A stretch of 17,951 nt of DNA from Candidatus Omnitrophota bacterium (lineage in GTDB: Bacteria; Omnitrophota; Koll11; Zapsychrales; Zapsychraceae): the NCBI GenBank assembly GCA_023140095.1, contig JAGLMJ010000012.1, positions 1 through 17,951 of the forward strand, in the 5' to 3' direction. Position 1 is the stretch's first letter, and every line of letters starts with the position of its first letter. Under the pieces are notes generated by a model. That model was not told the DNA's origin. It ran no database searches and saw nothing but the letters and a program-made list of their open reading frames with translations. Below are positions 1 through 6,421 of this stretch, piece after piece. Both the position numbers and the translations under genes were made by a program.

Positions 1-2
1 CC

Positions 3-158
3 AAACTACGTTACGTACTATATATGGTCGGAAAAACGGATATAGACCATCCGTCTTTTGTCTTCGAGCGCCTTCTTGACGAAAGGCTTGACGAAATCGA
101 TGTAATTGTCGACGGGATCGACCTGTCAGACAATATTGTCACCAAGTTTCAAACCTGA
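3..158 (+). CDS. C-terminal end of an unrecognised protein (cut by window edge)
   Basis: An open frame enters from the left edge and ends at TGA 156-158, giving 51 residues. The stretch begins KLRYVLYMVGKTDIDHPSF and ends with an acidic, hydrophobic alternating segment (LDERLDEIDVIVDGIDLSDN). I do not recognise the family; the composition fits the end of a soluble alpha/beta domain. It runs towards the minus-strand adenylyltransferase and stops 31 bp from that gene's end, so the two units converge. The short gap contains only a weak CTAA/TTAG hairpin and no clear terminator. The call depends on reading frame and protein-like composition alone, since the start lies outside the window. Confidence 0.55.
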   Translation, partial: KLRYVLYMVGKTDIDHPSFVFERLLDERLDEIDVIVDGIDLSDNIVTKFQT

Positions 159-189
159 AAGGACTTTATCTAAGCTTGTTAGGCCTGTA

Positions 190-984
190 CTATACATTTT
201 GTATCGTCTCTTCTAATTTCTTGATCTTAGGATTGTCGCTGCAGACCGGACACTGAGGATCTTTTTTTACTTTAACGCTTCTAAATTCCATGCTTAAAGC
301 ATTGAAGATCAACAGGCGGTTCACTAAAAGATCGCGGCTCCCGGCGAGATATTTAAGGGCCTCGGCGGCCTGGATCGTTCCGAGTATCCCGGGAACAGCG
401 CCGAATACTCCGGCTTCCGCGGGTTTCGGCATAACATCGGCCGGAGGGGCATACCCAAAAATACACCGGTAACACGCCTCTCCCGGCACATAGGTCATCA
501 CTTGCCCGTCGAAACGCAAAACACCGCCATGCGAAAAAGGCTTTTGGATCAAGACGCTTGCGTCATTGATCAGGAATTTTGACGGAAAATTATCGGTCGT
601 ATCAATAATAAAATCATAGTCTCGGGCTTTGATAATATCGATGATATTTCCGGCGGAGACTTTCTCTTGGTAGGTCACAACATTCACATCAGGATTGATC
701 TGTGCGACCTTTTCCTTCGCCGAAAGGACCTTCTGTTTACCAATATCCATCGTGAAGTGGATGATCTGGCGCTGCAGGTTGCTTAAGTCGACGACATCGT
801 CATCGACCAGGCCGATCGTCCCGGCGCCCGCGGCCGCTAAATGCAAAATAGCTGAAGACCCGAGCCCTCCGGCCCCGATGACCAGGACCTTACCCTCGGT
901 GATCTTCTCTTGACCTTCTACGCCAACATCGTTCAAGACAATTTGACGGCTATAACGCTCTAATTGTTCCTTATTGAGAGTCAT
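190..984 (-). CDS. moeB: E1-like adenylyltransferase, HesA/MoeB/ThiF family
   Basis: This 264-residue protein is the full length of the MoeB/ThiF family, whose members use ATP to adenylate the C-terminal glycine of a ubiquitin-like sulfur carrier (MoaD or ThiS) for molybdopterin or thiamine synthesis. Visible motifs are the nucleotide-binding loop GAGGLGSS (37-44), the acidic DDD (61-63), the arginine-bearing NLQRQ (69-73), DTTDN (128-132), and two zinc CxxC pairs (C171/C174 and C245/C248). The position where family members often carry a cysteine, just before the AGV..AVPG segment, reads MPKPAEAG here, so no thioester cysteine is evident. The start is ATG at 982-984 with only a weak purine-rich leader. 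No moaD, thiS or other cofactor gene is nearby, so the partner cannot be told; MoeB, ThiF and HesA all remain possible. Confidence 0.88.
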   Translation of the reverse strand: MTLNKEQLERYSRQIVLNDVGVEGQEKITEGKVLVIGAGGLGSSAILHLAAAGAGTIGLVDDDVVDLSNLQRQIIHFTMDIGKQKVLSAKEKVAQINPDVNVVTYQEKVSAGNIIDIIKARDYDFIIDTTDNFPSKFLINDASVLIQKPFSHGGVLRFDGQVMTYVPGEACYRCIFGYAPPADVMPKPAEAGVFGAVPGILGTIQAAEALKYLAGSRDLLVNRLLIFNALSMEFRSVKVKKDPQCPVCSDNPKIKKLEETIQNV

Positions 985-1005
985 GGTTGTTTTTCTTAAA
1001 ACCCG

Positions 1006-1113
1006 CTGTCATCTGAGGAGTAACTCGCTTATGACATGTCAATGACAAAGAATCTCGACTGGCGTTCGACTGGCGTCCAAAAGTTGAGATCCTTCGCTTC
1101 GCTCAGATGACAG
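1006..1113. repeat. Long imperfect inverted repeat between fprA and moeB
   Basis: The arms CTGTCATCTGAG (1006-1017) and CTCAGATGACAG (1102-1113) are perfect 12-bp complements. Inside them a second pair, GAATCTCGAC (1050-1059) and GTTGAGATCC (1084-1093), is complementary at 9 of 10 positions when one G-T pair is counted. The right arm reads ATCCTTCGCTTCGCTCAGAT, a form I know as a common dispersed intergenic repeat in environmental bacterial genomes. As RNA it could fold into a long hairpin after the fprA stop codon. No coding potential is seen. Related fragments occur near 1148 and 14693-14747. Confidence 0.75.
1055..1076. repeat. Perfect 11-bp tandem duplication
   Basis: TCGACTGGCGT occurs twice with no gap (1055-1065 and 1066-1076), in the loop region of the surrounding inverted repeat. 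It looks like a recent slippage duplication and adds 11 bp to that element. Confidence 0.9.
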
Positions 1114-1166
1114 TACTTTTTTAGCCTTCTTGCGGGCAGGCAGATTCGTTCAGGATGACGATGGGA

Positions 1167-2540
1167 TCAAAGCGCGGCGAGCATCTCATCAACAGAGATA
1201 TATTTCTCACGCGGCTTGCCGATTTTCTGCCCGCGCTCGATCTCAGAGGCGTCGATCTTCTGCCAGTCGTCAAAACTAACAACGCGGACACCATTTCCGG
1301 CCAATAGATCAAGCACTGCTTTTGTATCAGGCACTTCGCATGGTGTCAGTTGGCTCATATCTTCCAGAAGACGCGCGACCGTTTCTTCACTGTCCGGCTT
1401 GTTGGTCCCGACGACCCCGGAAGGTCCGCGTTTGATCCAACCAGCGGTATAAAGACCCGGAACAACCTTCTCGCCATCCGTGATACGGCCTTCTTTATTT
1501 GGGAAGATCCCCCATGCCTCATGGAACGGTACGCCTTCAATGGCGATGCCGCGGTAACCGACGCTGCGGAAAAGAATATCGCATTTCATCTCCGACTTGA
1601 CGCCAGTCCCTTTGGACTTCTGCTTGCCGGGCTCGCCAACCAACTCGTTCTTCTCTAATATGAGTTTTTGCAACTTCCCGTCGCCTGCAAGTTCTGCCGG
1701 GCTCTCGAGAAAATGGATCACAAACTTCTTCGGCTTGCCCGATGGCTCGCGAGTGGAATACGTTTTAAGAAGTTCGAAATTTTTCCGATTCGCCGCATTT
1801 TTGGGATCATCTAACTCAACTTGGCTCGCCTCGCTGATTTCCAAATCCTTTGGATCCACCACAGGATCACAATCGATTAATTCACCAAACTCGCGGATCT
1901 CAACAGGCGTAAACTTTGCCTGGGCCGGTCCTCTGCGGCCGATCATATGGATCTCCTTGATGTTGCTTTTAGCTAAGGCATCTAACGCGTGTTGCGCGAT
2001 ATCGGTTGTTTTTAGTTCATCGACCGTCTTGCAAAGAATGCGGCAGACATCCATGGCCACGTTCCCTACCCCGATGATCACCGCAACCTCTCCGGAGAGA
2101 TCGAATTGCCGGTCGCGGCAATCCGGATGACCGTTGTACCAGGCGACAAATTCCGTCGCTGTATAGCTTCCCTCTAAATCCTCACCGGGAACCCCTAGCT
2201 TGCGGTCCGTTTCGGCCCCGCAGGTAAATATAAGAGCGTCATAAAACTTCTTTAATTCCTCGACGGTGATGTCCTTCCCAATATTGACATTTCCCATAAA
2301 AGAAAACCCCGGCTGCCCGGCAGTCTTCTTGTAGACATTGGTCACGTTCTTGATCTTCGCATGGTCAGGAGCAACACCGTAGCGCACAAGCCCGTAAGGT
2401 GACGGCAGACGGTCATACATATCGACAATAACATTAATATAAGATTTTAATAATGGCTGGGCGGCATAAAACCCGCTGGGTCCGCTTCCGATAATGGCAA
2501 CCCGCAGAGGTCGTTGGTCTGTTCCTAATTCACTGGCCAT
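1167..2540 (-). CDS. fprA: Ferredoxin/adrenodoxin-type NADP+ reductase (FAD enzyme)
   Basis: This 457-residue flavoprotein belongs to the adrenodoxin-reductase family (mycobacterial FprA type), which moves electrons between NADP(H) and ferredoxin. Motifs in order are the FAD loop GSGPSG (18-23), the family signature [14 protein letters not shown] (47-60), the NADP loop GVGNVAMD (157-164), [11 protein letters not shown] (201-211), and a C-terminal FAD motif containing GWIKRGPSG. The start ATG (2538-2540) follows a good AAAAAGGAGA Shine-Dalgarno sequence. It is transcribed divergently from the pnt operon and is the first gene upstream of moeB on the same strand. Family knowledge alone does not settle the physiological direction, ferredoxin reduction or NADPH formation. 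Confidence 0.93.
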   Translation of the reverse strand: MASELGTDQRPLRVAIIGSGPSGFYAAQPLLKSYINVIVDMYDRLPSPYGLVRYGVAPDHAKIKNVTNVYKKTAGQPGFSFMGNVNIGKDITVEELKKFYDALIFTCGAETDRKLGVPGEDLEGSYTATEFVAWYNGHPDCRDRQFDLSGEVAVIIGVGNVAMDVCRILCKTVDELKTTDIAQHALDALAKSNIKEIHMIGRRGPAQAKFTPVEIREFGELIDCDPVVDPKDLEISEASQVELDDPKNAANRKNFELLKTYSTREPSGKPKKFVIHFLESPAELAGDGKLQKLILEKNELVGEPGKQKSKGTGVKSEMKCDILFRSVGYRGIAIEGVPFHEAWGIFPNKEGRITDGEKVVPGLYTAGWIKRGPSGVVGTNKPDSEETVARLLEDMSQLTPCEVPDTKAVLDLLAGNGVRVVSFDDWQKIDASEIERGQKIGKPREKYISVDEMLAAL

Positions 2541-2613
2541 AAATGGTCTCCTTTTTACAGATATCGTTTCTCAGCAACTGTTCCATGGTCACTGCATGTT
2601 TATTTAGGGCATA

Positions 2614-2641
2614 TCTTTACACCACTTTAAAATATTGTCAA
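2614..2641 (-). promoter_or_regulatory. Probable fprA promoter
   Basis: On the minus strand a consensus -35 TTGACA (plus positions 2636-2641) is followed, after 16 nt, by TAAAGA (2614-2619), a weak -10. Transcription would begin near 2607 and leave a leader of about 65 nt before the fprA ATG. The -35 box is strong; the -10 box is the doubtful part. Confidence 0.5.
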
Positions 2642-2662
2642 GTTGCAATTTTTCATTTTTTC

Positions 2663-2690
2663 TTGACTTTAAAACATATTCTGCTATCCT
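2663..2690 (+). promoter_or_regulatory. pnt operon promoter with extended -10
   Basis: TTGACT (2663-2668), a 16-nt spacer and TATCCT (2685-2690) form a sigma70-like promoter. TG at 2682-2683 gives an extended -10. With usual spacing, transcription starts at about 2697-2698, which is the pntAA start codon itself (2698-2700). No Shine-Dalgarno sequence precedes that ATG, consistent with a leaderless or nearly leaderless message. Confidence 0.65.
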
Positions 2691-2697
2691 AACTTCC

Positions 2698-3828
2698 ATG
2701 ATTATTGGAGCTCCAAAAGAAGTCCATCCAGGCGAAAAACGAGCGGCTTTAGAGCCTACTTTTGTCGAAAAATTGGTCAAAAAAGGTGCCGAGGTTGTTG
2801 TGGAATCCGGTATCGGCGCGACCATTTATCTCACAGATGAGGGCTACAAAAAGGCCGGCGCTACGGTCACTGACCGCGCCTCCGTTCTATCTTCTGCCGA
2901 TATTACATTGCGTGTCCGCAAGCCTCCGGTAGAGGAGATCAGCCAACTCAAAAAAGGATCAATCCACATCAGCTTTCTTGATCCTTTTAACGAAACCGAA
3001 ACAGTTAATGAACTTGCTAAGAACGAAATCAGCACGATCAGCATGGGCATGATCCCGCGCACGACCCTTGCCCAGAAAATGGATGCATTGAGCTCACAGG
3101 CTAATCTGGCAGGATATGTTGCCGTCGTTTTAGCCGCTGAAAGACTTGATAAGATCCTTCCTATGATGATGACTCCTGCCGGGACCATTCCGCCGGCACG
3201 GGTCTTTATTGTCGGTGCCGGGGTGGCCGGATTACAGGCCATCGCCACCGCCAAGCGTTTAGGCGCGCGCGTTGAAGCCTTTGACACGCGCCCTGTTGTT
3301 AAGGAAGAGGTCGAGTCGCTCGGAGCCAAATTCGTGAAGATCAAGGCGCTCGAAAGCGCGCAAGACAAGGACGGCTACGCGAAAGCGCTGACCCCGGAAC
3401 AGATCGAACTGCAGCGCCAGGCGATGAGAAAGATTTGCTCCCACACGGATATCCTCATTACGACCGCCCAGCTGTTTGGAAGAAAAGCCCCTGTGATCAT
3501 TACCAAAGATATGATCGACCAAATGAAGCCCGGAAGCATCATCGTTGACATGGCTGTTGAATCCGGCGGGAATGTGGAAGGCTCTAAATTAGATGAAAAA
3601 GTTGTCACCGATAACGGTGTGCTCATTATCGGTTTAGGAAACATGCCCTCGAGAGTTTGCGTTCACGCTACCCATATGTACTCTAGTAACTTAACAAATC
3701 TTATTACCTCATTCTGGAATGATGAGCAAAAAGTTTTTGACCTTAATCCGGAAAATGAGATCATCAAGGGATGTTTACTTACGCACAAGGGCGAGATCGT
3801 CCATGAACTGCTTAAGAATAAGGAATAA
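2698..3828 (+). CDS. pntA: NAD(P) transhydrogenase alpha subunit part 1 (NAD-binding domain I)
   Basis: This is the soluble NAD(H)-binding subunit (PntAA) of the proton-translocating transhydrogenase, which passes hydride between NADH and NADP+ using the proton gradient. The 376 residues match the split-alpha form, with the alanine-dehydrogenase-like N-terminus (GAPKEVHPGEKRAAL, 4-18), the segment RTTLAQKMDALSSQAN (121-136), and the NAD fold GAGVAG (173-178) followed by the ribose-binding acid D196. I chose ATG 2698 because homology begins at MIIGAPKE. An in-frame ATG at 2635 would lie upstream of and across the promoter and would add 21 residues unlike the family. It is followed after 3 nt by pntAB. 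Confidence 0.95.
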   Translation: MIIGAPKEVHPGEKRAALEPTFVEKLVKKGAEVVVESGIGATIYLTDEGYKKAGATVTDRASVLSSADITLRVRKPPVEEISQLKKGSIHISFLDPFNETETVNELAKNEISTISMGMIPRTTLAQKMDALSSQANLAGYVAVVLAAERLDKILPMMMTPAGTIPPARVFIVGAGVAGLQAIATAKRLGARVEAFDTRPVVKEEVESLGAKFVKIKALESAQDKDGYAKALTPEQIELQRQAMRKICSHTDILITTAQLFGRKAPVIITKDMIDQMKPGSIIVDMAVESGGNVEGSKLDEKVVTDNGVLIIGLGNMPSRVCVHATHMYSSNLTNLITSFWNDEQKVFDLNPENEIIKGCLLTHKGEIVHELLKNKE

Positions 3829-3831
3829 CCC

Positions 3832-4134
3832 ATGGAACCCAATACATTAATCTTTCTTCTTTTCGTTTTAGTTCTTTCGATCTTTCTAGGCGTTGAGTTG
3901 ATCTCGAAGGTGCCGGCAACACTGCACACTCCTCTGATGTCGGGTTCGAACGCTATTTCCGGAATTACCCTGGTCGGAGCCATCGTTTCCGCGGGCACAC
4001 CAAATAACGATATCAGCACCTTGCTTGGGACGCTTGCCGTCGCCTTTGCCACAATCAATGTCATCGGCGGATATCTCGTCACGGACCGCATGCTCGCGAT
4101 GTTCAAAAAGAAAAAATCGGGAGCTAAGAAGTGA
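3832..4134 (+). CDS. pntAB: NAD(P) transhydrogenase alpha subunit part 2 (membrane part)
   Basis: This 100-residue protein is the small membrane piece of the split alpha subunit. Three hydrophobic segments are visible at about 5-22, 40-56 and 64-84, with the conserved-looking motif ATLHTPLMSGSNAISG (29-44) between the first two, and a lysine-rich cytoplasmic tail (FKKKKSGAKK). It forms part of the proton channel with PntB. ATG 3832 follows AAGGA (3819-3823) at good spacing, and its TGA stop overlaps the GTG start of pntB by 4 nt. Confidence 0.95.
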   Translation: MEPNTLIFLLFVLVLSIFLGVELISKVPATLHTPLMSGSNAISGITLVGAIVSAGTPNNDISTLLGTLAVAFATINVIGGYLVTDRMLAMFKKKKSGAKK

Positions 4135-5504
4135 ACCCTGTTATCATCATAAATATTATTTACATCGTTTCTGTCGTGCTTTTTGCGTCAGGGCTCAAGA
4201 TGCTCAGTTCTCCCGCTTCCGCCCGCAAGGGAAACATGATTTCCGCAATAGGCATGCTCCTTGCCGTCATGGCTACTCTATTTACTAAGGGCCTGACATT
4301 CCAATGGATCCTTATGGGTATCGCTGTTGGATCTATCCTTGGTATTGCAGCGGCACGCCTGGTCTCCATGACAGCGATGCCGGAGATGGTCGCGCTTCTT
4401 AACGGCTCAGGGGGCATTGCCAGCCTTTTCGTTGGCTGGGCTGTTTATCATTTTAGCCCTGATTCTGATACGTTTACGACGGTCACCATATTTCTTTCTG
4501 TGCTGATCGGTGGAGTTACTTTTACAGGAAGCCTTGTCGCCTGGGGAAAGCTCAGCGAGAAAATCTCAGGCAAGCCGTTCCTGTTCAAGGGGCAGCAAAT
4601 TATCAATATCCTGATCTTAGTCGCTCTTCTTGTCTGCGGGATCATTTATGCCATGAATCCGGCCGCCAATTATCCGGTCTTTATTGCTATTGTAGGAATA
4701 TCCCTTGTTTTAGGAGTTTTGGTCGTTATTCCTATCGGCGGCGGGGATATGCCGGTTGTCATTTCCTTATTAAATAGCTATTCCGGCCTGGCGGCTTGTG
4801 CCGCCGGTTTTGTCATCCAGAACAATGTCTTGATTGTTGCCGGTTCGCTCGTTGGCGCCAGCGGGATCATTCTCACAAAGATCATGTGTAAGGCCATGAA
4901 CCGTTCTCTGGCCAATGTTCTTTTCAGCGGATTCGGATCGACCGTCCAGAAACAAGGCGAAGGTATTCAAGGAGAAGTTAAGCCAATTACACCTGAAGAT
5001 GCCTTTTTCATTTTAGATGCAGCTACTTCCGTTGTATTTGTTCCCGGCTACGGCATGGCTGTCGCTCAAGCCCAACATGTTGTCCGTGAGTTAGGCGAAC
5101 TCCTTGAGGAGAACGGCGCTGAAGTGAAATATGCCGTCCATCCGGTCGCCGGACGAATGCCGGGACACATGAACGTGCTCTTAGCCGAAGCCAACGTCCC
5201 CTATGACAACTTGGTTGATATGGACGATATCAATATGTCTATTGAATCCGTTGATGTCGCTGTCGTCATCGGCGCTAATGACGTTGTCAATCCTGCCGCG
5301 CGCCATGATGAATCAAGCCCGATCTACGGCATGCCCATCATCAATGTCGATAAGGCCAAGACCGTTTTTGTCCTTAAGCGTTCGATGAACCCCGGTTTCG
5401 CAGGCGTTCAGAATGAACTGTTTTTCTTCGATAACACCCGCATGCTTTTCGGCGACGCCAAACAGTCTATCCAAGGACTTGTCGCCGAGTTCAAGAACAG
5501 CTAA
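4131..5504 (+). CDS. pntB: NAD(P) transhydrogenase beta subunit
   Basis: This 457-residue subunit carries the rest of the transmembrane domain (hydrophobic helices spread over roughly residues 3-265) and the NADP(H)-binding domain III (about 285-457). Domain III motifs are GYGMAVAQAQH (306-316), VHPVAGRMPGHMN (336-348) and VIGANDVVNPAAR (379-391). The start codon is GTG (4131-4133), overlapping the pntAB stop as GTGA and preceded by GGAG; translational coupling is likely. The three pnt genes form one complete operon. No convincing intrinsic terminator is seen between the stop (5504) and the intron end near 5568. Confidence 0.95.
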   Translation: MNPVIIINIIYIVSVVLFASGLKMLSSPASARKGNMISAIGMLLAVMATLFTKGLTFQWILMGIAVGSILGIAAARLVSMTAMPEMVALLNGSGGIASLFVGWAVYHFSPDSDTFTTVTIFLSVLIGGVTFTGSLVAWGKLSEKISGKPFLFKGQQIINILILVALLVCGIIYAMNPAANYPVFIAIVGISLVLGVLVVIPIGGGDMPVVISLLNSYSGLAACAAGFVIQNNVLIVAGSLVGASGIILTKIMCKAMNRSLANVLFSGFGSTVQKQGEGIQGEVKPITPEDAFFILDAATSVVFVPGYGMAVAQAQHVVRELGELLEENGAEVKYAVHPVAGRMPGHMNVLLAEANVPYDNLVDMDDINMSIESVDVAVVIGANDVVNPAARHDESSPIYGMPIINVDKAKTVFVLKRSMNPGFAGVQNELFFFDNTRMLFGDAKQSIQGLVAEFKNS

Positions 5505-5573
5505 TTCTTCCTACTTATTTATTCCTGAGTCTTTATTCCAAAAGAGGTATGTCTCTGGAGTGAGCCTAATCAA

Positions 5574-5610
5574 GTAGGAGGCAGATGATTATTTCATCTG
5601 CAGTCCTCCC
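5574..5610 (-). ncRNA. Group II intron domain VI hairpin
   Basis: Immediately after domain V the minus strand forms GGAGG, an ACT bulge, then GCAGATGA paired with TCATCTGC around an AATAA loop, closed by CTCC. The 3' strand of the stem is continuous and shows no bulged adenosine at the usual branch position. Splicing by hydrolysis rather than lariat formation is therefore plausible. Confidence 0.75.
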
Positions 5611-5612
5611 AC

Positions 5613-5646
5613 ACCACCATGCATACGGTTCCGTACACGGCGGTTC
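5613..5646 (-). ncRNA. Group II intron domain V (catalytic hairpin)
   Basis: The minus strand folds as a lower helix starting CCGCCGTG pairing with CATGGTGG, a 2-nt bulge (TG) on the 3' strand, an upper helix TACG/CGTA and a GAAC loop. The catalytic triad reads CGC, with its G paired to T (U in RNA), as expected for class IIC rather than the AGC of other classes. The geometry looks intact, so the ribozyme may still be active if the rest folds. Confidence 0.85.
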
Positions 5647-6336
5647 CTGTCATTTCTGCTATTTCGACATCAATGCCTGTTGTCTAATAATGCACCCAAC
5701 TTTACCTCACGGATTCCGTCCGCTACTTCCAGTTTTAAGGCCCTCTTGCAAGGCATTTGCGTAAATATCCTGCGCCAAAAGCGAAAGGCGTTCAAAGGAA
5801 TTTTCTTGGTCTGAAAACCTACGGTTTTCACGCTTTCCCTTTGAAATGGTATCCCTGTGGCAAGACCACAGGGCGTAAGCCAACAGTAAAGACAATCAGA
5901 AAATCAGTCAAGCTTCATTGACAAGTTCAGGCCTTTTCCGCCACGCTTCTTGGCGGATACTATGCCGTCTGCTGACTTCTGCTCACACATCCACCCACCT
6001 CTCGATAAACGTAGCCGTTATGGCATATGAACAGATCTCCCCGGGTAATGCGCTCTCACTTTCACATTTATGCCTGCCACATATACGTCCATGCTTTCCG
6101 TGTCGCTATTGGGCTTTGCATCTTTTTGCCTTCTTACCCAACATGTCCGCCTCGTATGTAGTTGCTGTTCGTCAGGCCAATGCTTTGCTATCCGCTTCCC
6201 TCAGATTCGACCTCACGGTTGACACCCTTGCCGTCCGGCTAACAGTTCCCTCTGTCGGGCCTGTAAGGGACTTGACTTCGGCTGAGCTCAGTCAAAGCCT
6301 CACCCTCAAGTAAATGCGCCCTGCCGGGCGCACCAT

Positions 6337-6366
6337 AAAAAAGCGGCGGGAGCTTTCGTTCCCGCC
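6337..6366 (-). terminator. Rho-independent terminator of the unknown gene; group IIC target site
   Basis: On the minus strand, GGCGGGA (6366-6360) pairs with TCCCGCC (6351-6345), extended by a G-T pair and a G-C pair to a TTTC-type loop. It is followed by GC and six T (6342-6337). It would end transcription of the 117-codon gene at 6422-6775. The intron begins 3 nt after the T-run. Confidence 0.85.
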
Positions 6367-6390
6367 TTCTCTTTGGGGGAGAAAATCTCA

Positions 6391-6421
6391 TACCGGGGCG
6401 GGTTTTAAACCCGCCCCGGTA
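6391..6421. repeat. Perfect GC-rich palindrome next to a stop codon
   Basis: TACCGGGGCGGG (6391-6402) and CCCGCCCCGGTA (6410-6421) are perfect 12-bp complements around TTTTAAA, and the stem could extend by three A-T pairs. It directly abuts the TAG stop (6422-6424) of the unknown minus-strand gene. There is no T-run after it on either strand, so it is not a standard terminator. It may protect the mRNA 3' end or pause polymerase. Confidence 0.85.

Larger units (their letters stand above)
5568..6333 (-). mobile_element. ORF-less group II intron, class IIC
   Basis: Read on the minus strand, the element begins with GTGCGCCCGGCAGGGCGCAT (6333-6314), a 7-bp hairpin closed by GGCA that is the usual 5' end of class IIC introns. 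It continues with domain I sequence (GGTGTCAACCGTGAGGTCGA, within 6218-6199). Several stems follow: CCCTGTGG/CCACAGGG, and GAAAACC/GGTTTTC. It ends with domain V (about 5646-5613) and domain VI (about 5610-5574). The 5' boundary (6333) is firm; the 3' boundary is uncertain within 5567-5575. At about 760 nt it is far too short for the usual reverse transcriptase, and no RT motif is found in any frame. A 28-codon frame starts at 5990 on the minus strand and may be a relic of the intron protein's start. It sits just beyond a terminator, the known class IIC target. Confidence 0.88.

Noticed and set aside
1597..2130. Plus-strand 177-codon frame opposite fprA
   Set aside because: It is a shadow of the strongly supported fprA gene, with no ribosome site or family features.
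2635..2697. Upstream in-frame ATG for pntAA
   Set aside because: The extra 21 residues do not resemble the family, and they would be encoded across the predicted promoter.
5707..5895. Minus-strand 62-codon frame inside the intron
   Set aside because: No reverse transcriptase, maturase or endonuclease motif; the sequence is better explained by RNA stems such as CCCTGTGG/CCACAGGG and GAAAACC/GGTTTTC.
5918..6313. Plus-strand open frame of 131 codons across the middle region
   Set aside because: It is antisense to the group II intron; its open frame reflects conserved intron RNA sequence, not a protein. No ribosome site was seen.
6391..6421. Perfect palindrome read as an intrinsic terminator
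   Set aside because: There is no T-run after the stem on either strand; the real terminator is the adjacent hairpin at 6337-6366.
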